Assembly (NCBI GenBank): GCA_021163545.1
Contig: JAGGTU010000047.1
Span: 1-5,815, forward strand
Direction: 5' to 3'
Source of the DNA: a bacterium
GTDB lineage: Bacteria > Patescibacteriota > Minisyncoccia > Minisyncoccales > PEYH01
Length of the DNA stretch: 5,815 bases
Shown here: one piece after another, positions 1-5,812 of the stretch
Layout of the letters: every line of letters starts with the position of its first letter
Position numbering within the stretch: position 1 is the first letter of the stretch
The notes under the pieces: model-generated
What the model saw: only the letters and a program-made list of their open reading frames with translations
What the model was told of the DNA's origin: nothing
Database searches by the model: none
Position numbers and translations under genes: made by a program

Positions 1-24
1 GTGATACTCATTTACTTAACTCTT

Positions 25-86
25 CCTCCCCCACCTTTATCCTCCCCCTCCCTCTTGGGAGGGGGAGGATTATAGGAGGGGGTGGG
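25..86. repeat. GC-rich palindromic repeat, copy 1 (downstream of enolase)
   Basis: This G/C-rich palindrome sits in the AT-rich stretch after the enolase stop codon. A perfect 14-bp inner stem pairs 39-52 with 57-70 around a 4-nt loop. A 6-bp outer stem pairs 30-35 with 81-86, leaving an asymmetric internal loop. Its left arm (25-52) is identical over 28 bp to 939-966 inside enolase, and the right arms are also nearly identical, so these are two copies of one element in the same orientation. As RNA it would fold strongly and could protect or end the enolase transcript, but no U-tract follows it on the minus strand, so it is not a canonical intrinsic terminator. The rest of the 1-123 non-coding stretch is AT-rich and shows nothing else recognisable. 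Confidence 0.85.
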
Positions 87-123
87 TTTATAGCTCGTAA
101 ATTAATTACTCAATAACTTAACA

Positions 124-1389
124 CTAATGGTTTATTCCTTTTTCAATCTCTAACAACCTATTATACTTTGCTACTCTTTCTCCTCTTGCCGGCGCTCCTG
201 CTTTGATAAAATCTGCTCCAATTCCAACAGCGAAATCTGAAATAAAATCATCGTTTGTTTCACCTGACCGATGAGAGACAATAATTTTCCACCCAAATGA
301 TTTTGCTAATTTCGCAGCTTCAATTGCTTCTGTAACTGTTCCAATCTGGTTGATTTTTATAATCGCTCCATTACAAAGCCCTTTTTCTTTTGCCATTTTT
401 ATTCGCTCAGGATTTGTGACAGTTAAATCATCTCCAATAATTAAGAATTGAGAATCTAGAATCTGGAGTTTAGAATAAAAGTTTTTCCAAGCCTCAAAAT
501 CTTCTTCAGCAAAAGGATCTTCAAGTCCAATAATTGGATATTTTTTAATTATTTCTTCATAAAAAGACAAAAGCCCCTCTTTTGTAAATGTAGCCCCCTC
601 AAGATAATATTGATCGCCTTTATAAAAATGAGTTGCAGCACAATCTAAAATGATTTTGGTATCCTCTTGGATTGCTTCTTTAAGCAATTTTAGGGCTTGT
701 ATAGCAGAAGAAATTGGCGGAGCAAAACCTCCTTCATCTCCTACATTGATTGCTGAGTTCCCATATTCATTTTTAATGATCTCTTTGAGGCGATGGTAAG
801 TTTTAACTGCTATTTCTAAATTTTTAGCAAAACTTTCCTTCTGTGGCACAATCATAAACTCCTGAATTGCCAACTCATTTCCTGCATGCTTCCCTCCATT
901 GATGATATTAAAACAGGCTCTTGGAAGGAGAAATTCCCCCTCCCCCACCTTTATCCTCCCCCTCCCCAAAGAGGAGGGGGAGGATGGGAGGGGGTGGGGG
1001 TTTGAATTTGAGATATCGTCAATATGCTTCCACAGGGAAATCCCTTGAACTTTAGCTCCTAATTTGCAAACTGTCATCGAAATTCCCACAATTGCATTAG
1101 CCCCTAAATTTGATTTATCTTTAGTGTCATCTAATTCAAGCAATAATTGATCAATCTTTTCTTGCTTTGTTGGGTTTAGCCCCTTCAATTTTGGTGCAAT
1201 AATTTCATTTACATTTTTTATTGCTTTATCTATCCCTACCACTTTCGCCTCAAATTTCCCGCACGAAGCCCCGCCCGGCACTCCGACTTTAACCTTAAAA
1301 TTTTTACTTTCTGCCACAACCTCAAGCGTCCACTCTCCTCTTGAGTTTAATATTTTTCTTGCCTTAATGTTTTGGATTTCTTGCTCCAT
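124..1389 (-). CDS. eno: Enolase (phosphopyruvate hydratase) carrying an in-frame repeat insertion
   Basis: Cytoplasmic glycolytic enzyme interconverting 2-phosphoglycerate and phosphoenolpyruvate. The 421 residues comprise an N-terminal domain (about 1-125) and a TIM-like barrel (about 155-421). By comparison with E. coli and yeast enolase, the catalytic acid/base pair is E219 (GDEGG) and K345 (IKINQIG). The Mg ligands are D249, E290 and D320, and H168, E177, H373 (SHRSGE) and K396 are also kept. The mobile loop reads PGGASCG (38-44) instead of PSGASTG, and the usual following LRDGD...GKGV stretch is missing, so the protein is compact there. Residues about 130-151 are encoded by a palindromic repeat; without them the core is about 399 residues, short for the family. 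The ATG at 1389 gives the standard enolase N-terminus (IKARKILNSRGEWTLEV). No Shine-Dalgarno motif is visible. The gene follows trxB by 52 bp and ends in TAG. The frame is open throughout, so I treat it as functional. Confidence 0.95.
   Translation of the reverse strand: MEQEIQNIKARKILNSRGEWTLEVVAESKNFKVKVGVPGGASCGKFEAKVVGIDKAIKNVNEIIAPKLKGLNPTKQEKIDQLLLELDDTKDKSNLGANAIVGISMTVCKLGAKVQGISLWKHIDDISNSNPHPLPSSPSSLGRGRIKVGEGEFLLPRACFNIINGGKHAGNELAIQEFMIVPQKESFAKNLEIAVKTYHRLKEIIKNEYGNSAINVGDEGGFAPPISSAIQALKLLKEAIQEDTKIILDCAATHFYKGDQYYLEGATFTKEGLLSFYEEIIKKYPIIGLEDPFAEEDFEAWKNFYSKLQILDSQFLIIGDDLTVTNPERIKMAKEKGLCNGAIIKINQIGTVTEAIEAAKLAKSFGWKIIVSHRSGETNDDFISDFAVGIGADFIKAGAPARGERVAKYNRLLEIEKGINH
936..1000. 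repeat. GC-rich palindromic repeat, copy 2 (inside enolase, in frame)
   Basis: Second copy of the element at 25-86, lying wholly within the enolase reading frame. The inner stem pairs 953-967 with 971-985 (14 of 15 bp) around an AAA loop. An 8-bp outer stem pairs 942-949 with 993-1000. The flanks 931-936 and 1004-1009 (AAATTC/GAATTT) extend the pairing further. Read on the minus strand, it encodes residues of about 130-151, rich in Pro, Ser, Gly, Arg and Glu and with no counterpart in standard enolases. The core from 939 to 998 is 60 bp, a multiple of three. Compared with copy 1 it lacks TAT in the right arm and has a slightly altered loop. The insertion falls where E. coli enolase has the short link between its N-terminal domain and barrel. 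Confidence 0.88.
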
Positions 1390-1440
1390 TTTAAGTTGGC
1401 GGTTCTTAATTTATTAAAGATCGATCTCGTTGGTAGTAAT

Positions 1441-1465
1441 TTTAGCGAGAACTGTTCTCGCTAAA
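1441..1465 (-). other. Perfect hairpin overlapping the 3' end and stop codon of trxB
   Basis: An exact 11-bp inverted repeat (1441-1451 with 1455-1465) has a 3-nt loop. On the coding strand it covers the last codons of the flavoprotein gene (FSENSSR) and its TAA stop, which lies in the 3' arm. The following bases are AAAATTACT rather than a run of U, so a standard intrinsic terminator is unlikely. It could be an mRNA-stability or processing element, or a DNA operator ahead of enolase. The structure is plain in the sequence; its function is unknown. Confidence 0.6.
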
Positions 1466-2401
1466 TTGGGAGGATTTTAGTTTTTGAATATACTGAAAAG
1501 CAGCAAGGGCTGACTTGGCTCCTTCTCCGCAGGCGGTAACAATTTGTTTGAAAGGTCCGGTATTACAGTCCCCTGCTGCAAACAAACCCGCTGTTTTTGT
1601 CTGGCAGGTTTCAAATTCAACAACTATTTCATCCCTTTCATTAAAATCTACTAAATCTTTAGCAAAAGAGGTTGCCGGTTGATTTCCAATTTGAATAAAG
1701 ACTCCATCAACTTTTAACTCCTTTTCTTCTTGGGTTTTTCGATCTAAATAAATAACCCCCTCCACCTTCTCTTTGCCAAAAATCTTTTTAACTTGAGCAT
1801 TGGTTATGATTTCTGTTTTTCCTGAGCGTTTAACAATTTCCTGGTTTGTCTGATCAGCTTTTACAGTTTCTCCATATTCCAGGATATAAATTTTCTTTGC
1901 AATTTTTGATAAGAAAATTGCTGTTTCAAAACCTGCGTTTCCACCGCCAACAACCGCAACAACTTTGTCTTTAAAGAAACTGCCATCACAAACAGCACAA
2001 TAACTTACTCCCTTTCCTAAAAATTCCTTTTCTCCTTCAACTTCCAAAGGTCTTGGGTCTGCTCCTGAAGCAATAATCACCGCCAGAGAATTAAATGTTT
2101 TGCCTGTCTTTGTATGAACGCCAAATACATTTTCTTCTTTTTGGATTTTTGTTACCTCGTCATATTGAACTTCTATATTAAATTTTTGAAGATGATTTTT
2201 AAATTTTTGGATCAGCTCAATCCCTGAAATTTTCTCAAAACCAGGATAATTTTCAATATCAACTGCTTTTTTTGCAACCTGTCCTCCAAATTCTTTACTA
2301 ATCAAAAGCGTTTTAAGATGCTGTCTTCCGGCATAAATCCCAGCAGTAATTCCTGCTGGTCCTCCACCAATGATAATTAGGTCATATAACTCATTTTTCA
2401 T
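1442..2401 (-). CDS. trxB: Thioredoxin reductase-like flavoprotein, AhpF-type NAD-binding region
   Basis: FAD-dependent pyridine-nucleotide disulfide oxidoreductase (319 residues, usual for TrxB) that would pass electrons from NAD(P)H to a thioredoxin, glutaredoxin or peroxiredoxin-type partner in the cytoplasm. Visible motifs are the FAD Rossmann GGGPAG (12-17), the redox-active CAVCDG with C135 and C138, the nucleotide-binding GGGNAGFETA (152-161) and the C-terminal FAD motif AGDC (276-279). NADPH-specific TrxB has HRR after the second beta strand; here the site reads ILEYGETVKADQ (173-184), with E175 where His is expected. This matches the C-terminal part of AhpF, an NADH enzyme, as do IQIG (237-240) and GEGAKSALAAF (292-302). 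AhpF's N-terminal thioredoxin-fold domains are absent. The ATG overlaps the galU stop (ATGA), so translation is probably coupled. The C-terminal tail is encoded by a hairpin. Cofactor preference is inferred. Confidence 0.9.
   Translation of the reverse strand: MKNELYDLIIIGGGPAGITAGIYAGRQHLKTLLISKEFGGQVAKKAVDIENYPGFEKISGIELIQKFKNHLQKFNIEVQYDEVTKIQKEENVFGVHTKTGKTFNSLAVIIASGADPRPLEVEGEKEFLGKGVSYCAVCDGSFFKDKVVAVVGGGNAGFETAIFLSKIAKKIYILEYGETVKADQTNQEIVKRSGKTEIITNAQVKKIFGKEKVEGVIYLDRKTQEEKELKVDGVFIQIGNQPATSFAKDLVDFNERDEIVVEFETCQTKTAGLFAAGDCNTGPFKQIVTACGEGAKSALAAFQYIQKLKSSQFSENSSR
2398..2401 (-). promoter_or_regulatory. ATGA stop/start overlap coupling galU to trxB
   Basis: The TGA stop of galU (2398-2400) and the ATG start of trxB (2399-2401) share bases, giving ATGA on the coding strand. 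Upstream of this ATG there is at most a weak AGG. Termination-reinitiation by the ribosome leaving galU is therefore the likely way trxB is translated. The site also shows TGA at the natural end of a GalU-length protein, consistent with UGA being a normal stop here. Confidence 0.7.
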
Positions 2402-3285
2402 AATAGCCTATTTTCTTTAATAAATTTCTTCAATGTTGGGGCGTACCTTTCATCTTTTAAAGAAAGATATAGATGAGTTTTTAACCATTCTTCTTTTGTG
2501 CCACATTCAAGCCAATTTCCTTCAAATTCATATCCATAAATTGTTTTTCCATCGTCTAACATTTTTTGTAACACTTCTGCCAAAATTATTTCACCTTTTT
2601 TGCCAAGATCCGCGCTTTTTAAATAATCAAACACCTCGGGTGTTAAAACATATCGCCCCACAATAGCCAAATTTGATGGAGCCTCATCGGGTTTTGGTTT
2701 CTCCACAATTCTTCTTATTTTAAAAACTCGACTTGCTATTTTCTCCACCTCAACCACGCCGTAAGAAGAAAGCTTTTCTTTATTTTCAATACGCGCCAGC
2801 GCAATTACAGGTCTCTGAGAGGTTTGAAAAATTTTAATAAGTTGTAAAAGGCACGGTTTTTTTGATTCAATAATATCATCACAGAACATCACCCCACAGG
2901 GCTGTTTATTGAGTTTTGGCCATCCTTGTAAAATTGCATCTCCGTCTCCCAAAGGTTTTTTCTGTAAAGCCACAGAAATAGAAAGTCCTTTTACTAGCTC
3001 CTTTAATTCATCTAATTCCTTGATTAAATGATTCCGCCCCCTTTTCTTTAAAAGAGCTTGCAAAGATTTTGAGGGCTTAAAATATTCCAAAACAATATCT
3101 CTCCTGCTTGAAGTTATAAAAATTATCTCCTCGATACCTGCTTCTTTTGCCTCTCTTATGGCATATTCTACCATTGGTTTATCTACCACCGGCCAGAGGA
3201 CTTTGGGCATCACTTTCGATAACGGTAAGAATCTAGTACCCAAACCTGCTATTGGAAGAATTGCTTTTTTAACTTCTTGCTCCAT
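2398..3285 (-). CDS. galU: UTP--glucose-1-phosphate uridylyltransferase (GalU-type nucleotidyltransferase)
   Basis: Cytoplasmic enzyme expected to make UDP-glucose and pyrophosphate from UTP and glucose-1-phosphate, feeding cell-envelope glycan synthesis. The 295 residues match the usual GalU length and form one nucleotidyltransferase domain. It opens with the nucleotide-binding signature AGLGTRFLP (13-21), then MPKVLWPVVDKP (26-37), which corresponds to the family's IPKEMLPIVDKP. Later motifs are PLGDGDA (111-117), the metal-binding DD at 136-137, YGVVEV (175-180), VEKP (194-197) and GEI (231-233). Deviations from textbook GalU are GDGDA instead of GLGHA and LECG (259-262) instead of a DVG-type motif, so exact sugar or nucleotide specificity is less certain than the fold; another hexose-1-phosphate nucleotidyltransferase is possible. 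The ATG at 3285 lies 15 bp after the ftsZ stop without a Shine-Dalgarno motif. Its first 12 bases equal those of enolase. Confidence 0.88.
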   Translation of the reverse strand: MEQEVKKAILPIAGLGTRFLPLSKVMPKVLWPVVDKPMVEYAIREAKEAGIEEIIFITSSRRDIVLEYFKPSKSLQALLKKRGRNHLIKELDELKELVKGLSISVALQKKPLGDGDAILQGWPKLNKQPCGVMFCDDIIESKKPCLLQLIKIFQTSQRPVIALARIENKEKLSSYGVVEVEKIASRVFKIRRIVEKPKPDEAPSNLAIVGRYVLTPEVFDYLKSADLGKKGEIILAEVLQKMLDDGKTIYGYEFEGNWLECGTKEEWLKTHLYLSLKDERYAPTLKKFIKENRLL

Positions 3286-3300
3286 ATTTTTGAATTAGTT

Positions 3301-4533
3301 TTATTTAGAAGAGAATTTTTGTCTTAAAAAAGTAGGAATATCCCATTTTTTTTCTTCTCCCAAGAGCTCCTTTTCTGTTTCTTTTGCAATTTTGTGAATA
3401 TCAAGGGCATTTCTTCTGATTCGTTTTTTGATTTTCAAGGAGGAAGTTTTCTTCTTGCTTTTCTTTTTTAACTTCTTTGCTACTTCTTTTTTAGGTCTCT
3501 TTTCTGCCTGTTTTTCCTTTTTAGACTTTACTTTTTTTGACTTTGCCTTTTCTGGAGGCTTTACCGCCAAAAGGGTAATCCTTATTTGGTCTTTTAAATG
3601 CAAAGAGTTAATGCCAAAAATAATTTTTGCCCTTGGGTTAAATTGGAAAATAGTTTTAGCCACTTTCTCAATTTCTTGCATACTCAAATTCCTCGGGCCA
3701 GCGATATCACAAAGAAATGCCTGCGATTCTTTCAACTCAAAATTAGAAAGAGGATTTTCAAACAACCTTTTTAAGGCTATTGTAATTCTATTTTTTCCAC
3801 CCGCTTTAGCGCAATTTAAATATGCTCCTGCTCCTTTTTGTTTCAAAATACTTCTTAAATCTGCAAAGTCTGTATTGATCATGCCCGGCTGATACAAAGC
3901 CTCTATTAGTCCTTCGAAGGTCTGGGCTAAGATTTTGTTCATCAAAAGAAAAGCTCTATGTAGCGAGGTTTGTTCTTTTATAAGTTGAAAAATTTTCTGA
4001 TTGGACATAACAACTGTCGAGTTTAGATTAGGCTTGATTTTCTTGAGAGCTGATTTGGCAATTTCCGTTCGCTTTTGCCCCTCAAATTTAAAAGGTAGAG
4101 TAAAAACCCCAAGAGTTAAGAGATTTAAAGAATTGGCAACTTGAGAAAAAATAGGCATTGCACCAGACCCTGTTCCACCCCCCAAACATGAGACAAAAAT
4201 ACAAAAATCTGCTTTCTGAAGTTCTTTTTTTATTCTTCCTTGTGCTGCTTTGGCTGCTTTTTCTCCAAGTTCCGGATTCATCCCACAGCCAAGCCCATGT
4301 GTTGTTTCTTCTCCAAAATAAAACTTCTTTACTTTTTTGGGTACATTTTTCAATGCCTGCCAGTCTACATTTGCCGCTATAAATTCTATTCTGCCTCCAT
4401 GTTTTATTTTTTTTCTTGCAAAAATCTTTGCAATCTCACTTACAATTGAACAACCTCCACCGCCTACCCCAACAATTTTTATCTTCGGCAAAATTAATCT
4501 GCCCAAGTTCTGTGATGAAGTATTGGTTGCCAT
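3301..4533 (-). CDS. ftsZ: Cell division protein FtsZ with a polycationic linker
   Basis: Tubulin-like GTPase that polymerises into the division ring at midcell. Its 410 residues contain the GTP-binding loop GVGGGG (22-27), AANVDWQAL (53-61), GLGCGMNPELG (80-90), the tubulin/FtsZ signature GGGTGSG (118-124), FEGQKR (150-155) and the synergy loop GMINTDFAD (217-225), whose D222 and D225 correspond to the E. coli residues acting on the neighbouring subunit's GTP. So it should be an active polymerising GTPase. The globular core ends near residue 325. A linker follows in which 26 of residues 329-374 are Lys or Arg and only 3 are acidic. The protein ends in the conserved tail motif DIPTFLRQKF (398-407), close to E. 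coli DIPAFLRKQ, which binds FtsA, ZipA or SepF-type anchors. The usual Asn after GGGG is missing (GGGGCSIV). Neighbours are endoQ-like (31 bp) and galU (15 bp), not ftsA or mur genes. A second ftsZ elsewhere in the genome is possible. Confidence 0.94.
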   Translation of the reverse strand: MATNTSSQNLGRLILPKIKIVGVGGGGCSIVSEIAKIFARKKIKHGGRIEFIAANVDWQALKNVPKKVKKFYFGEETTHGLGCGMNPELGEKAAKAAQGRIKKELQKADFCIFVSCLGGGTGSGAMPIFSQVANSLNLLTLGVFTLPFKFEGQKRTEIAKSALKKIKPNLNSTVVMSNQKIFQLIKEQTSLHRAFLLMNKILAQTFEGLIEALYQPGMINTDFADLRSILKQKGAGAYLNCAKAGGKNRITIALKRLFENPLSNFELKESQAFLCDIAGPRNLSMQEIEKVAKTIFQFNPRAKIIFGINSLHLKDQIRITLLAVKPPEKAKSKKVKSKKEKQAEKRPKKEVAKKLKKKSKKKTSSLKIKKRIRRNALDIHKIAKETEKELLGEEKKWDIPTFLRQKFSSK

Positions 4534-4564
4534 GTTATTTTATTTTACTATACAAATTTCTTTT

Positions 4565-5812
4565 TTAAAATAGGGTTTTTTGAGCTGAATATTTTTGCAC
4601 TTCTGTCTCTTGAAAAATTCTTACCTTGCCAAACACCCCATCATAACCAGGCTCTATATTCACCTCTCCTTCTCTTACTCTGATAATTCCCTCAGCAATC
4701 TCTGGCAGAGTTTGAGATTTTAAATCTTCCTCTTTAACATTTAATAAAACATTGAATTCGTTTTGAAATTGGCTAATCAAATTATGATACTCTTTCATTA
4801 CTTCTTTTGTACCCGGAGTTTGAGATATAGCCTCAGCAATAATTTCCTGAAGTGGCACCAGACTTTTATAAGGAATAGCATTTTCTGGCACGAAGCCTTC
4901 TTCTCTGTCTGCCAAATCTTCTACTCGATGAAGCACTCCTAAGGTTAAAGGTTTGCCACAAACAGGACAAATATTATTATATTTTTTTGCCTCTTTTGGC
5001 GATACTCTTACCCCACAGTTTCTATGCCCATCATAATGATATTTTCCCTCCTCAGGATAAAACTCAATTGTATAGAGAAATTTTTCTTTATCTTTCTTTT
5101 TAATTGCCTCCACAATTGCAAAATAACTTAATTCTGTATCAAAGACATTTGCTTCTCTTCCAAGCTTTTGAGGAGAATGAGCATCTGAATTGCTAACCAG
5201 AGTAATTCTATCTAAATCAGAAACCCGCCAACACATTTTAGGATCTGCGCTTAACCCAGTTTCGGCAGCATCAATATATTTTGTATACTCTTCAAAGCAC
5301 TCCTCGATTGAATCAAAACCAGATCGAGAGCCAAACAAAGAAAACCACGGCGTCCAAATATGCGCGGGAATTACCAGACAATCTTGAGAAATATTTAAAA
5401 CAATTTTTAGAAGCTCTTTGGCGTCTAATCCCAAAGTCGGTCTTCCATCGGCTTTCAAATTTCCAATCCAGCCAAGTTGAGTGTTGATTTTCTCTACCAC
5501 CTCAATAGATGGAGCTAGAATTAAAAGATGAATTTTCCTTACCGCGCCATTTTTTGAATAAATACAGCTTATCTCAGAGGATAAAAGAAACCGGGTGGGA
5601 TTATCAGAATTTCTTAATTTAAAAAGCCCTGACTCTGCGGGCTCTAATTTTTCTTTAATTTCTCCAAGCCATTGGGGATGAGTAAAATCTCCTGTTCCCA
5701 CAACTAAAATTCCCTTCTCTTTTGCAGATTTTGCATAATTTTCTAAATCTGCCTGAGAAGAAGTGGCCCTTGAATATTTTGAATGAATATGTAGGTCAGC
5801 AATAAATTTCAT
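4565..5812 (-). CDS. Endonuclease Q family PHP-domain DNA repair nuclease
   Basis: Likely repair endonuclease that nicks DNA 5' of deaminated bases (uracil, hypoxanthine, xanthine) or abasic sites; that activity is known for archaeal EndoQ, and this protein is placed in the family by sequence. At 415 residues it is about the length of Pyrococcus EndoQ. The N-terminal PHP metal-binding domain shows DLHIH (6-10), GTGDFTHP (39-46), E80, H95, PAHIWTPW (149-156), AETG (183-186) and SNSDAHSP (207-214). A zinc-finger-like region follows, with C266, C282 and C285 (CPVCG) and nearby histidines, leading into the family signature LTLGVLHRVEDLADR (289-303). Databases often label such proteins UvrD-like helicase, but no helicase motif is present. 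The C-terminus is QKTLF, which fits the bacterial sliding-clamp-binding pattern. The ATG at 5812 is preferred because DLHIHSKYS at the very N-terminus is typical of the family. Only three upstream bases are visible, so promoter and ribosome site cannot be judged. Confidence 0.88.
   Translation of the reverse strand: MKFIADLHIHSKYSRATSSQADLENYAKSAKEKGILVVGTGDFTHPQWLGEIKEKLEPAESGLFKLRNSDNPTRFLLSSEISCIYSKNGAVRKIHLLILAPSIEVVEKINTQLGWIGNLKADGRPTLGLDAKELLKIVLNISQDCLVIPAHIWTPWFSLFGSRSGFDSIEECFEEYTKYIDAAETGLSADPKMCWRVSDLDRITLVSNSDAHSPQKLGREANVFDTELSYFAIVEAIKKKDKEKFLYTIEFYPEEGKYHYDGHRNCGVRVSPKEAKKYNNICPVCGKPLTLGVLHRVEDLADREEGFVPENAIPYKSLVPLQEIIAEAISQTPGTKEVMKEYHNLISQFQNEFNVLLNVKEEDLKSQTLPEIAEGIIRVREGEVNIEPGYDGVFGKVRIFQETEVQKYSAQKTLF

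Noticed and set aside
25..86. Intrinsic terminator for the enolase transcript
   Set aside because: The stem is strong, but the minus-strand sequence after it (GGAAGAGTTAAG) is not a U-tract, and the same structure occurs inside a coding region, so it is better explained as a repeat.
25..1000. CRISPR-like array from the repeated GC-rich sequence
   Set aside because: Only two copies, 914 bp apart with a gene between them and no regular spacers.
124..1389. Enolase as a pseudogene because of the insertion
   Set aside because: The frame stays open through the repeat, all catalytic and metal residues are present, and the length is normal for the family.
1418..1427. 10-bp perfect palindrome AGATCGATCT between trxB and eno
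   Set aside because: Short, without flanking extension or a second copy; expected by chance often enough that no operator can be claimed.
2398..2400. Alternative genetic code with UGA read as an amino acid (as in SR1/Gracilibacteria)
   Set aside because: TGA ends galU at the normal family length in an ATGA overlap, and no gene in the window has an in-frame TGA at a conserved position.
2433..2666. 77-residue open frame on the + strand opposite galU
   Set aside because: Antisense shadow of a well-supported gene, with no recognisable motif. Other short + strand frames at 4158-4573 and 5190-5487 were rejected for the same reason.
3428..3892. 154-residue open frame on the + strand opposite ftsZ
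   Set aside because: It is the antisense shadow of the Lys-rich ftsZ linker: AAA/AAG codons read in reverse give Phe/Leu-rich protein. It has no family resemblance or start signal.
4547..4552. Possible -10 box (TATAGT on the minus strand) just upstream of ftsZ
   Set aside because: No matching -35 hexamer at about 17 bp, and transcription from it would leave only a few leader bases. AT-rich spacers give such matches by chance.
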